Part shown: piece by piece, positions 30,000 through 42,638 of the stretch
Position numbering within the stretch: the stretch's first letter is position 1
Layout of the letters: each line of letters starts with the position of its first letter
From: Eledone cirrhosa
Lineage: Eukaryota; Mollusca; Cephalopoda; Octopoda; Eledonidae
Assembly (NCBI GenBank): GCA_964016885.1
Contig: OZ024743.1
Coordinates: 181,238,652 to 181,302,651, forward strand
Direction of reading: 5' to 3'
DNA: 64,000 bases
Position numbers and translations under genes: made by a program
Notes under the pieces: model-generated
What the model was told of the DNA's origin: nothing
The model's database searches: none
The model's input: only the letters and a program-made list of their open reading frames with translations

Positions 30000-32900
30000 A
30001 AGGTGGGTAAGGGTAGTATTTTGCGTAAGGTGGGTAAGGTGTAGTATTTTTCGAAGGTAGGTTAGGGGTAGTATTTTTCGTAAGGTGGGTAAGGTGTAGT
30101 ATTTTTCGTATGGTGGGTATGGTGTAGTATTTTTCGTATGGTGGGTAAGGATAGTATTTTTCGTATGGTGGGTAAGATGTAGTATTTTTCGTAAGGTGGA
30201 TAAGGTGTAGTATTTTTCGTAAGGTGGGTAAGGTGTAGTATTTTTCGTAAGGTGGGTAAGGTGTAGTATTTTTCGTAAGGTGGTAAGGTGTAGTATTTTT
30301 CGTATTGTGGGTAAGGTGTAGTATTTTTCGTATGGTGGATAAGGTGTAATATTTTTCGTATGGTGGGTAAGGTGTAGTATTTTTCGTAAGATGGGTAAGG
30401 GTAGTATTTTTTCGTAAGGTGGGTAACGGGTAGTATTTTTCGTAAGGTGGGTCAGGTGTAGTATTTTTCGTAAGGTGGGTCAGGTGTAGTATTTTTCGTA
30501 AGGTAGGTAAGGTGTAGTATTTTTCGTATGGTGGGAGGGTAGTATTTTTCGTAGGTGTGTAAGGGGTAGTATTTTTCGTAATGTGAGTAAGGTGTAGTAT
30601 TTTTCGTAGGTGGGTAAGGGTTAGTATTTTTCGTAAAGTTGGGTAAGGGGTAGTATTATTCGTAAGGTACGGTAAGGGGTAGTATTTTTCGTAAGGTGTG
30701 TAAGGTGTAGTATTTTTCGATAGGTGGGTAAGGTGTAGTATTTTTAGTATGGTGGGGAAGATGTAGTATTTTTCGATAGGTGGGTTAGGTGTAGTATTTT
30801 TCGTATGGTGGGTAGGGTGTAGTATTTTTCGTAAGGTGGGTAAGATGAAGTATTTTCCGTGAGGTGGGTAAGGGGTAATATTTTACGTAAGGTACGGTAA
30901 GGGATATTATTTTTCGTAAGGTGGGGTAAGGGTAGTATTTTTCGTGAGGTGGGTAAGGTGTATTTTTCGTATGGTGGGTAAGGTGTAGTATTTTTCGTAT
31001 GGTGGGTAAGGTGTAGTATTTTTCGTATGGTGGGTAAGGGTAGTATTTTTCGTAAGGTGGGTAGGGGGTAGTATTTTTCGTAAGGTGGGTCAGGTGTAGT
31101 ATTTTTCGTAAGGTGGGTAAGGTGTAGTATTTTTTCGTATCGTGGGTAAGGTGTAGTATTTTTCGTATGGTGTAGAAGGTGTAGTATCTTTCGTATGGTG
31201 GGTAAGGGGTAGTATTTTTCGTATGGTGGGTAAGGTGGAGTATTTTTCGTAAAGTGGGTAAGGTGTAGTATTTTTCGTAAGGTGGGTAAGGTGTAGTATT
31301 TTTCAATTGGTGGGTAAGGGTAGTATTTTTCGTAGGTGGGTAAGGGGTAGTATTTTTCGTAAGGTGGGTAAGGGTAGTATTTTTCGTATAGTGGGTAAGG
31401 GTAGTATTTTTCGTATGGTGGGTAAGGTGTAGTATTTTTCGTATGGTGGGTAAGGTGTAGTATTTTTCATATGGTGGGTAAGGTGTAGTATTTTTCGTAT
31501 GGTGGGTAAGGGTAGTATTTATCGTATGATGGGTAAGGTGTAGTATTTTTCGTATGGTGGGTAAGGTGTAGTATTTTTCGTATGGTGGGTAAGGATAGTA
31601 TTTTTCGTAAGGTGGGTAAGGGTAGTATTTTGCGTAAGGTGGGTAAGGTGTAGTATTTTTCGTAATGTACGGTAAGCGGTAATATTTTTTGTAAGGTGGG
31701 TAAAGGTAGTATCTTTCGTAAGGTGGAAAAGCATAGTATCTTTCGTAAGGTGGGTAAGGTGTAGTATTTTTTGTAAGGTGGTAAGGGTAGTATTTTTCCT
31801 AAGATGGGTAAGGGTAGTATTTTTCGAAAGGTGGGTAAATGTAGTATTTTTCGTAAAGTGGGTAAGGATAGTATTTTCGTAAAGTGGGGTAAGGGGTAGT
31901 ATTTTTCGTAAGGAGGGTAAGGGTAGTATTTTTCGTAAGGTAAGTAAGGGTAGTATTTTTCGTAAGGTGGGTAACAGTGGTATTTTTCGTAAGGTACGGT
32001 AAGGGGTAGTATTTTTCGAGAGGTGGGTAAAGTGTAGTATTTTTCGTAAGGTGGGTAAGGGTAGTAATTTTGGTAAGGTGGGTAAGGGTATTATTTTTCG
32101 TACTGTGGTAAGGGTAGTATTTTTCGTATGGTGGGTAAGGGTATTATTCTTCGTAAGGTGGGTAAAGTGTAGTATTTTTCGTAAGGTGGTAAGGGTAGTA
32201 TTTTTCGTATGTGAGTAAGGGTAGTATTTTTCATAAGGTGAGTAAGGATAGTATTTTTCGTAAGGTGGGGTAAGGGTAGTATTTTTCGTATGGTACGGTG
32301 AGGGGTAGTATTTTTCGTAAGAGGAGTAATGGTAGTATTTTTTTATGGGACTGTAAGGGTAGTATTTTTCGTAAGGTGGGAAGGGTGGTATTTTTCGTAA
32401 GGTGGGTAAGGGTAGTATTTTTCGTAAGGTACGGTAAGGGGTAGTATCATTCGTAAGGTGGGTAAGGGTAGTATATTTCCTATGGTACGGTAAGTGGTAA
32501 TATATTTCGTAAAGTGGGTAACGGTGGTATTTCTCGTAAGGTGGGTAAGGGTAGTATTTTTCGTATGGTGGGTAAGGTGTAGTATTTTTTCGTATAGTGG
32601 GTAAGGTGTAGTATTATTCGTATGGTGGGTAAGGTGTAGTATTTTTCGTATGGTGGGTAAGGGTAAAATTTTTCGTTAAGTGGGTAACGGGTAGTATTTT
32701 TCGTATGGTGGGTAAGGTGTAGTATTTTTTCGTATAGTGGGTAACGGGTAGTATTTTCGTAAGGTGGGTAAGGTGGAGTATTTTTCGTAATGTGGGTAAA
32801 GGGTAGTATTTTTCGTAAGGTGGGGTAAGGGGTAGTATTATTCGTAAGGTACGATAAGGGGTAGTATTTTTCGTAAGTTGGGTAAGGTGTAGTATTTTTC

Positions 32901-33800
32901 GTAAGGTGGGTAAGGTGTAGTATTTTTCGGATGGTGGGAAAGATGTAGTATTTTTCGTAAAGTGGGTAAGGTGTAGTATTTTTCGTATGGTGGGTAAGTT
33001 GTAGTATTTTTCGTAAGGTGGGTAAGGTGAAGTATTTTCCGTAAGGGGGTAAGGGTTAGTATTTTTCGTAAGGTACGGTAAGGGGTAGTATTTTTTGTAA
33101 GGTGGGTAAGGGTAGTATTTTGCGTAAGGTGGGTAAGGGGTAGTATTTTTCGTAATGTGGGTAAGGTGTAGTATTTTTCGTATGGTGGGTAAGGTGTAGT
33201 ATTTTTCGTATGGTGGGTAAGGATAGTATTTTTCATAAGGTGGGTAAGAAGTAGTATTTTTCGTGTGGTGTGTAAGGTGTAGTATTTTTCGTATGATGGG
33301 TAAGGTGTAGTATTTTTCGTAAGGTGGGTAAGGGTAGTATTTTTTCGTAAGGTGGGTAACGGGTAGTTTATTTCGTAACGTGGGTAAGCGTAGTATCTTT
33401 CGTAAGGTGAGTAAGGATAGTATTTTTCGTAAGGTGGGGTAAGGGTAGTATTTTTCGTATGGTACGGTGAGGGGTAGTATTTTTCGTAAGAGGAGTAATG
33501 GTAGTATTTTTTTATGGGACTGTAAGGGTAGTATTTTTCGTAAGGTGGGAAGGGTGGTATTTTTCGTAAGGTGGGTAACGGTAGTATTTTTCGTAAGGTA
33601 CGGTAAGGGGTAGTATCATTCGTAAGGTGGGTAAGGGTAGTATATTTCCTATGGTACGGTAAGTGGTAATATATTTCGTAAAGTGGGTAACGGTGGTATT
33701 TCTCCTAAGGTGGGTAAGGGTAGTATTTTTCGTATGGTGGGTAAGGTGTAGTATTTTTTCGTATAGTGGGTAAGGTGTAGTATTATTCGTATGGTGGGTA
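30000..33800. repeat. Higher-order satellite block, first copy
   Basis: Rare variants occur in the same order here and at about 34300-37100. For example, GATGAAGTATTTTCCGTGAG is at 30844 and 35077, and ATCGTATGATGGGTAAGG is at 31521 and 35755, both offset about 4,233 bp. ATGGGACTGTAAGGG is at 32345 and 36113, and also at 33514, which shows inner duplications and deletions. Confidence 0.85.
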
Positions 33801-34299
33801 AGGTGTAGTATTTTTCGTATGGTGGGTAAGGGTAGTTTTTTCGAAAGGTGGGTAAGGGTAGTATTTTTCGTATGGTGGGTAAGGTGTAGTATTTTTCGTA
33901 AGGTGGGTAAGGTGTAGTATTTTTCGTATTGTGGGTAAGGTGTAGTATTTTTCGTATGGTGGGTAAGGGTAATATTTTTGGTATGGTGGGTAAGGGTAGT
34001 ATTTTTCGTATGGTGGGTAAGGTGTAGTATTTTTCAATTGTTGGGTAAGGTGTAGTATTTTTCGTATTGTGGGTAAGGGTAGTATTTTTCGTATGGTGGG
34101 TAAGGTGTAGTATTTTTCGTTTGGTGGGTAAGGTGTAGTATTTTTCATATGGTGGGTAAGGTGTAGTATTTTTCGTATGGTGGGTGAGGGTAGTATTTTT
34201 CGTATGGTGAGTAAGGGTAGTATTTATCGTATGGTGTGTAAGGTGTAGTATTTTTCGTATAGTGGGTAAGGTGTAGTATTTTTCGTATGATGGGTAAGG

Positions 34300-37100
34300 G
34301 TAGTATTTTTCGTAAGGTGGGTAAGGGTAGTATTTTGCGTAAGGTGGGTAAGGTGTAGTATTTTTCGAAGGTGGGTTAGGGGTAGTATTTTTCGTAAGGT
34401 GGGTATGGTGTAGTATTTTTCGTATGGTGGGTATGGTGTAGTATTTTTCGTATGGTGGGTAAGGATAGTATTTTTCGTATGGTGGGTAAGATGTAGTATT
34501 TTTCGTAAGGTGGATAAGGTGTAGTATTTTTCGTAAGGTGGGTAAGGTGTAGTATTTTTCGTAAGGTGGGTAAGGTGTAGTATTTTTCGTAAGGTGGTAA
34601 GGTGTAGTATTTTTCGTATTGTGGGTAAGGTGTAGTATTTTTCGTATGGTGGATAAGGTGTAATATTTTTCGTATGGTGGGTAAGGTGTAGTATTTTTCG
34701 TAAGATGGGTAAGGGTAGTATTTTTTCGTAAGGTGGGTAACGGGTAGTATTTTTCGTAAGGTGGGTCAGGTGTAGTATTTTTCGTAAGGTGTGTAAGGGG
34801 TAGTATTTTTCGTAATGTGAGTAAGGTGTAGTATTTTTCGTAGGTGGGTAAGGGTTAGTATTTTTCGTAAAGTTGGGTAAGGGGTAGTATTATTCGTAAG
34901 GTACGGTAAGGGGTAGTATTTTTCGTAAGGTGTGTAAGGTGTAGTATTTTTCGTAGGTGGGTAAGGTGTAGTATTTTTAGTATGGTGGGGAAGATGTAGT
35001 ATTTTTCGATAGGTGGGTAAGGTGTAGTATTTTTCGTATGGTGGGTAGGGTGTAGTATTTTTCGTAAGGTGGGTAAGATGAAGTATTTTCCGTGAGGTGG
35101 GTAAGGGGTAGTATTTTACGTAAGGTACGGTAAGGGGTATTATTTTTCGTAAGGTGGGGTAAGGGTAGTATTTTTCGTGAGGTGGGTAAGGTGTATTTTT
35201 CGTATGGTGGGTAAGGTGTAGTATTTTTCGTATGGTGGGTAAGGTGTAGTATTTTTCGTATGGTGGGTAAGGGTAGTATTTTTCGTAAGGTGGGTAGGGG
35301 GTAGTATTTTTCGTAAGGTGGGTCAGGTGTAGTATTTTTCGTAAGGTGGGTAAGGTGTAGTATTTTTTCGTATCGTGGGTAAGGTGTAGTATTTTTCGTA
35401 TGGTGTAGAAGGTGTAGTATCTTTCGTATGGTGGGTAAGGGGTAGTATTTTTCGTATGGTGGGTAAGGTGGAGTATTTTTCGTAAAGTGGGTAAGGTGTA
35501 GTATTTTTCGTAAGGTGGGTAAGGTGTAGTATTTTTCGATTGGTGGGTAAGGGTAGTATTTTTCGTATGGTGGGTAAGGGGTAGTATTTTTCGTAAGGTG
35601 GGTAAGGGTAGTATTTTTCGTATGGTGGGTAAGGGTAGTATTTTTCGTATGGTGGGTAAGGTGTAGTATTTTTCGTATGGTGGGTAAGGTGTAGTATTTT
35701 TCATATGGTGGGTAAGGTGTAGTATTTTTCGTATGGTGGGTAAGGGTAGTATTTATCGTATGATGGGTAAGGTGTAGTATTTTTCGAGAGGTGGGTAAAG
35801 TGTAGTATTTTTCGTAAGGTGGGTAAGGGTAGTAATTTTGGTAAGGTGGGTAAGGGTATTATTTTTCGTACTGTGGTAAGGGTAGTATTTTTCGTATGGT
35901 GGGTAAGGGTATTATTCTTCGTAAGGTGGGTAAAGTGTAGTATTTTTCGTAAGGTGGTAAGGGTAGTATTTTTCGTATGTGAGTAAGGGTAGTATTTTTC
36001 ATAAGGTGAGTAAGGATAGTATTTTTCGTAAGGTGGGGTAAGGGTAGTATTTTTCGTATGGTACGGTGAGGGGTAGTATTTTTCGTAAGAGGAGTAATGG
36101 TAGTATTTTTTTATGGGACTGTAAGGGTAGTATTTTTCGTAAGGTGGGAAGGGTGGTATTTTTCGTAAGGTGAGTAAGGGTAGTATTTTTCGTAAGGTAC
36201 GGTAAGGGGTAGTATCATTCGTAAGGTGGGTAAGGGTAGTATTTTTCGTATGGTGGGTAAGGTGTAGTATTTTTTCGTATAGTGGGTAAGGTGTAGTATT
36301 ATTCGTATGGTGGGTAAGGTGTAGTATTTTTCGTATGGTGGGTAAGGGTAGAATTTTTCGTTAAGTGGGTAACGGGTAGTATTTTTCGTATGGTGGGTAA
36401 GGTGTAGTATTTTTTCGTATAGTGGGTAACGGGTAGTATTTTCGTAAGGTGGGTAAGGTGGAGTATTTTTCGTAATGTGGGTAAGGGGTAGTATTTTTCG
36501 TAAGGTGGGGTAAGGGGTAGTATTATTCGTAAGGTACGGTAAGGGGTAGTATTTTTCGTAAGTTGGGTAAGGTGTAGTATTTTTCGTAAGGTGGGTAAGG
36601 TGTAGTATTTTTCGGATGGTGGGAAAGATGTAGTATTTTTCGTAAAGTGGGTAAGGTGTAGTATTTTTCGTATGGTGGGTAAGTTGTAGTATTTTTCGTA
36701 AGGTGGGTAAGGTGAAGTATTTTCCATAAGGGGGTAAGGGTTAGTATTTTTCGTAAGGTACGGTAAGGGGTAGTATTTTTTGTAAGGTGGGTAAGGGTAG
36801 TATTTTTCGTAAGGTGGGTAAGGTGTAGTATTTTGCGTAAGGTGGGTAAGGGGTAGTATTTTTCGTAATGTGGGTAAGGTGTAGTATTTTTCGTATGGTG
36901 GGTAAGGTGTAGTATTTTTCGTATGGTGGGTAAGGATAGTATTTTTCATAAGGTGGGTAAGAAGTAGTATTTTTCGTATGGTGTGTAAGGTGTAGTATTT
37001 TTCGTATGATGGGTAAGGTGTAGTATTTTTCGTAAGGTGGGTAAGGGTAGTATTTTTTCGTAAGGTGGGTAACGGGTAGTTTATTTCGTAAGGTGGGTAA
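34300..37100. repeat. Higher-order satellite block, second copy
   Basis: Shares the ordered rare variants of the first block, but with several hundred bases deleted compared with it (offset falls from about 4,300 to about 3,770). Confidence 0.85.
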
Positions 37101-37152
37101 GCGTAGTATCTTTCGTAAGGTGGGTAAGGGTGGTATTTTTCGTATGGTGGGT

Positions 37153-37232
37153 AAATACTACCCCTTACCGTACTTTACGAATAATACTACCACTTACCCC
37201 AACTTACGAAAATTACTACCCTTTACCCACCA
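37153..37232 (-). repeat. Inverted island of about three monomers
   Basis: The text switches from the G-rich to the C-rich strand here: ATACTACCCCTTACCGTAC, then ATAATACTACCACTTACCCC, then CTACCCTTTACCCACC. It then returns to AAGGTGTAGTAT. It is the only inverted stretch I noticed in the 24-kb array. Confidence 0.9.
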
Positions 37233-40200
37233 AGGTGTAGTATATTTCGTAAGCTGGGTAAGGGTAGTAATTTTGGTAAGGTGGGTCAGGGTAGTATTTT
37301 TCGTAAGGTGGGTAAGGTTAGTATTTTTCGTAAGGTGGGTAAGGGTAGTATTTTTTGTAAGGTTGCTAAGCGTAGTATTTTTCATACTTCGGTAAGGTGT
37401 AGTATCTTTCGTAAGGTGGGTAAGGGTAGTATTTTTCGTAAGGTGGGTAAGGGTAGTATTTTTCGTAAGGTGGGGTAAGGTGTAGTATTTTTCGTAATGT
37501 ACGGTAAGCGGTAATATTTTTTGTAAGGTGGGTAAAGGTAGTATCTTTCGTAAGGTGGAAAAGCGTAGTATCTTTCGTAAGGTGGGTAAGGTGTAGTATT
37601 TTTCGTAAGGTGGTAAGGGTAGTATTTTTCGTAAGATGGGAAGGGTAGTATTTTTCGAAAGGTGGGCAAAGGTAGTGTTTTTCGTAAGGTGGGTAAGGAT
37701 AGTATTTTTCGTAAAGTGGGGTAAGGGGTAGTATTTTTCGTAAGGAGGGTAAGGGTAGTATTTTTCGTAAGGTACGGTAAGCGGTAGTATTTTTCGTAAG
37801 GTGGGTAAGGATAGTATTTTTCGTAAGGTGGGGTGAGAGTAGTATTTTTAGTAAGGTTGGTAAGAGTGGTATTTTTCGTAAGGTGGGTAAGGGGTAGTAT
37901 TTTTCGTAAGGTGGTAAGGGTAGTATTTTTCGTAAGATGGGAAGGGTAGTATTTTTCGAAAGGTGGGCAAAGGTAGTGTTTTTCGTAAGGTACGGTAAGC
38001 GGTAGTATTTTTCGTAAGGTGGGTAAGGATAGTATTTTTCGTAAAGTGGGGTAAGGGGTAGTATTTTTCGTAAGGAGGGTAAGGGTAGTATTTTTCGTAA
38101 GGTACGGTAAGCGGTAGTATTTTTCGTAAGGTGGGTAAGGATAGTATTTTTCGTAAGGTGGGGTGAGAGTAGTATTTTTAGTAAGGTTGGTAAGAGTGGT
38201 ATTTTTCGTAAGGTGGGTAAGGGGTAGTATTTTTCGTAACGTGGGTAAGGGTAGTATTTTTCGTAATGTGGGTAAGGGTGGTATTTTTCGTATGGTGGGT
38301 AAGGGTAGTATTTTTCGTAAGGTACGGTAAGGGGTAGTATTTTTCGTAAGATGGGTAAGAGTAGTATTTTTTGTAAGGTACAGTAAGCGGTAGTATTTTA
38401 TCGTAAGTTGGGTAAAGGTAGTATTTTTCGTAAGGTGGGTAAGCGTAGTATCTTTCGTAAGGTGGGTAAGGGTAGTATTTTTCGTCATGTGGGTAAGGGT
38501 GGTATTTTTCGTATGGTGGGTCAGGTGTAGTATTTTTCGTAAGGTGGGGTAAGAGGTAGTATTTTTCGTAAGATACGCTAAGGGGTAGTATTTTTTGTAA
38601 GGTGGAGTAAGGGTAGTATTTTTCGTAAGTGGAGTAAGGGTAGTATTTTTCGTAAGGTGGGTAAGAGTGGTATTTTCGTAAGGTACGTTAAGGTGTAGTA
38701 TTTTTCGTAAAGAGGGTAAGGTGTAGTATTTTCGTGATGTGGGTAAGGGTAGTATTTTTTTGAGGTGGGTAAGGGTAGTATTTTTCGTAAGGTCGGTAAG
38801 GGTAGTATTTTTCGTATGGTGGTAAGGGTAGTATTTTTCGTTAGGTGAGTAAGGTGCAGTATTTTTCCTATGGTGGATAAGGTGTAGTATTTTTCGTATG
38901 GTGGGTAAGGGTAGTATTTTTCGTAATGTACGGTAAGGGGTAGTATTTTTCGTAAGGTTTGTAAGAGTAGTATTTTTCGTAATGTGGAGAGAGTAGTATT
39001 TTTCGTAATGTGGGTAAGTGTAGTAATTTGGTAAGGTGGGTAAGGGTAGTATTTTTCATAATGTGGGTAAGGGTAGTATTTTTCGTATGGTGGGTATGGG
39101 TAGTATTTTTCGTTAGTTGGGTAAGGGTAGTATTTTTCGTAAGGTGGGTAAGGTGTAGTATTTTTCGTAAGGTGGTAAGGGTAGTATTTTTCGTAAGGTG
39201 GGTAAGGGAAGTATTTTTCGTAAGGTGGGGCAAGGTTAGTATTTTTCGTATGGTACGGTGAGGGGTAGTATTTTTCGTAAGCGGGGTAATGGTAGTATTT
39301 TTTTATGGTACGGTAAGGGTAGTATTTTTCGTAAGGTGGGTAAGTGTGGTATTTTTCGTAAGGTGGGTAAGGGTAGTATTTTTCGTAAGGTACGGTAAGT
39401 GTAGTATCATTCGTAAGGTGGGTAAGGGTAGTATTTTTCCTATGATACGGTAAGGGGTAATATATTTCGTAAAGTGGGTAACGGTGGTATTACTCGTAAG
39501 GTGAGTATGGGTAGTATTTTTCGTAAGGTGAGTAAGGTGTGGTATTTTTCATATGGTGCGTAAGGTGTATTATTTTTTCGTATAGTGGGTAAGGTGTAGT
39601 ATTTTTCGTATGGTGGGTAAGGTGTAATATTTTTCGTATGGTGGGTAAGGGTAGAATTTTTCGTTAAGTGGGTAACGGGTAGTATTTTCGTAGGTGGGTA
39701 AGGTGGAGTATTTTTCGTAATGTGAGTAAGGGGTAGTATTTTTCGTAAGGTGGGGTAAGGGGTAGTATTATTCGTAAGGTACGGTAAGGGGTAGTATTTT
39801 TCGTAAGTTGGGTAAGGTGTAGTATTTTTCGTAAGGTGGGTAAGGTGTCGTATTTTTCGTATGGTGGGTAAGATGTAGTATTTTTCGTAAAGTGGGTAAG
39901 GTGTAGTATTTTTCGTATGGTGGGTAAGTTGCAGTATTTTTCATAAGGTGGGTAAGGTGAAGTATTTTCCGTAAGGAGGGTAAGGGTTAGTATTTTTCGT
40001 AACGTGCGGTTAGGGGTATAATTTTTTGTAAGGTGGGGTAAGGGTAGTATTTTTCGTAATGTGGGTAAGGGTGGTATTTTTCGTATGGTGGGTAAGGTGG
40101 AGTATTTTTCGTAATGTGAGTAAGGGGTAGTATTTTTCGTAAGGTGGGGTAAGGGGTAGTATTATTCGTATGGTACGGTGAGGGGTAGTATTTTTCGTAA

Positions 40201-42638
40201 GGGGGGTAACGGTAGTATTTTCTTATGGTATGGTAAGGGTAGTATTTTTCGTAAGGTGAGTAAGGGTGGTATTTTTCGTAAGGTGGGTAAGGGTAGTATA
40301 TTTCGTAAGGTACGGTAAGGGGTAGTATCATTCGTAAGGTGGGTAAGGGTAGTATTTTTCCTAAGGTACGGTAAGGGATAATATATTTCGTAAAGTGGGT
40401 AAAGGTGGTATTTCTCGAAAGATGGGTAAGGGTAGTATTTTTCTTAAGGTGAGTAAGGTGTAGTATTTTTCGTATTGTGGGTAAGGTGTAGTATTTTTCG
40501 TATTGTGGGTAAGGTGTAGTATTTTTCGTATGGTGGGTAAGGTGTAGTATTTTTCGTATGTTTGGTAAGGGTAGAATGTTTCGATAAGTTGGTAACGGGT
40601 AGTATTTTTCGTAAGGTGGGTAAGGTGGAGTATTTTTCGTAAGGTGGGTAAGGGGTAGTATTTTTCGTAAGGTGGGGTAAGGGGTAGTATTATTCGTAAG
40701 CTACGGTAAGGTGTAGTATTTTTCGTAAGGTGGTAAGCCTAGTATTTTTCGTATGGTCGGTAAGGGTAGTTTTTTTTCGTAAGGTGTGTAAGGGTAGTAT
40801 TTTTCGTAAGGTGGCTAAGGATAGTATTTTTCGTAAGGTGGGGTAAGGTGTAGTATTTTTCGTAAGGTACGGTAAGCGGTAATATTTTTTGAAAGGTGGG
40901 TAAATGTAGCATCTTTTGTAAGGTGGGAAAGCGTAGTATCTTTCGTAATGTAGGTAAGGTGTAGTATTTTTCGTAAGGTGGTAAGGGTAGTATTTTTCGT
41001 AAGATGGGTAAGAGTAGTATTTTTTGAAAGTGGGTAAAGGTAGTATTTTTCGTAAGGTGGGTAAGGATAGTATTTTTCGTAAAGTGGGTAAGGGGTAGTA
41101 TTTTTGGTAAGGTGAGTAAGGGTAGTATTTTTCGTAAGGTGGGTAAGGGTAGTATTTTCAGTAAGGTGCCTAAGGGTAGTATTTTTCGTAATGTGGGTAA
41201 GGTGTAGTATTTTTCGTAAGGTGGGTAAGGGTAGTATTTTTCGTAAAGTGGGTAATGTGTAGTATTTTTCGTAAGGTGGGGTAAGGGGTAGTATTTTTCG
41301 TAAGGTACGGTAGGGGTAGTATTTTTCGTAAGGTGGGTAAGGGTGGTATTTTTCGTATGGTGGGTAAGGTGTAGTATTTTTCGTAAGGTGGGGTAAGTGG
41401 TAGTATTTTTCGTAAGGTTGATAGGGGTGGAATTTCTCGTATGGTGGGTAAGGAATATTATTTTTCGTAAAGTGGGGTCAGGAGTAGTATTTTTCGTAAG
41501 GTACGGTGAGGGGTAGTATTTTTTGTAAGGTGGGTTAAGGGAGGTATTTTTCGTAAGGTGGGTAAGGGTAGTATTTTACGTAAGGTGGGTAATGTGTAGT
41601 ATTTTTACTAAGGTGGGGTAAGGGTAGTATTTTTCGTAAGGTACGGTGAGGGGTACTATTTTTCGTAAGGTTGTAAGGGTAGTATTTTTCGTAAGGTGGG
41701 TAAGGTGTAGTATTTTTCGTATGGTGGGTAAGGTGTAGTATTTTTGGTATGGTGGGTAAGGTGTAGTATTTTTCTTCTTGTGGGTAGGGTGTAGTATTTT
41801 TCTTCTTGTGGGTAAGGGTAGTATTTTACGTAAGGTGGGTAAGGGGTAGTATTTTTCGTAAGGTGGGCCATTTGAAGTATTTTTCGTAAGGTGGGTAAGG
41901 TGTAGTATTTTTCGTATGGTGGGTAAGGTGTAGTATTCTTCTTATGGTGGGTAAGGTGAAGTATTTTCCGTAAGGTGGGTAAGGGGTAGTATTTTTCGGA
42001 AGGTGGGGTAAGGGTAGTGTTTTTCGTAAGGTGGTCAAGGGTAGTATTTTTCGTAACGTGGTATAAGGGTAGTATTTTTCTAAGGGGGTAAGCATGGTAT
42101 TTTAAGTAAGGTACGGTAAGGGGTAGTATTTTTCATAGGTGGGTAAGGTGTATTTTTCGAAAGTTGGGTAACGGTAGTAATTTTGGTAATATGGGTAAGG
42201 GTAGTATTTTTCGTAATGTACGGTAAGGGGTAGTATTTTTCGTAATGTGAGTAAGGGTAGTATTTTTCGTAAGGTTGGTAAGGGTAGTATTTTACGTAAT
42301 GTGGGTAAGGTCTAGTATTTATCCTAAGGTGGGTAAGGATAGTATTTTTCGTAAGTAGGTAAGGTGTAGTATTTTTCGTAAGGTACGGTAAGGGGTAGTA
42401 CTTTTTGTAAGGTGGGTAAGGGTGGTATTTTTCGTAAGGTGGGTAAGGGTAGTATTTTTCGTAAGGTGGGTAAGAGTAGTAATTTTGGTAAGGTGAGTAA
42501 GGGTAGTATTTTTCGTAAGGTACGTTAAGGGGTAGTATTTTTCGTAAGCTGGGTAAGGGTATTATTTTTCGTAAGGTGCGAAGGGTAGTATTTTTCGTAA
42601 GGTGAGTAAGGTGTAGTATTTTTTGTAGGGTGGTAGGC

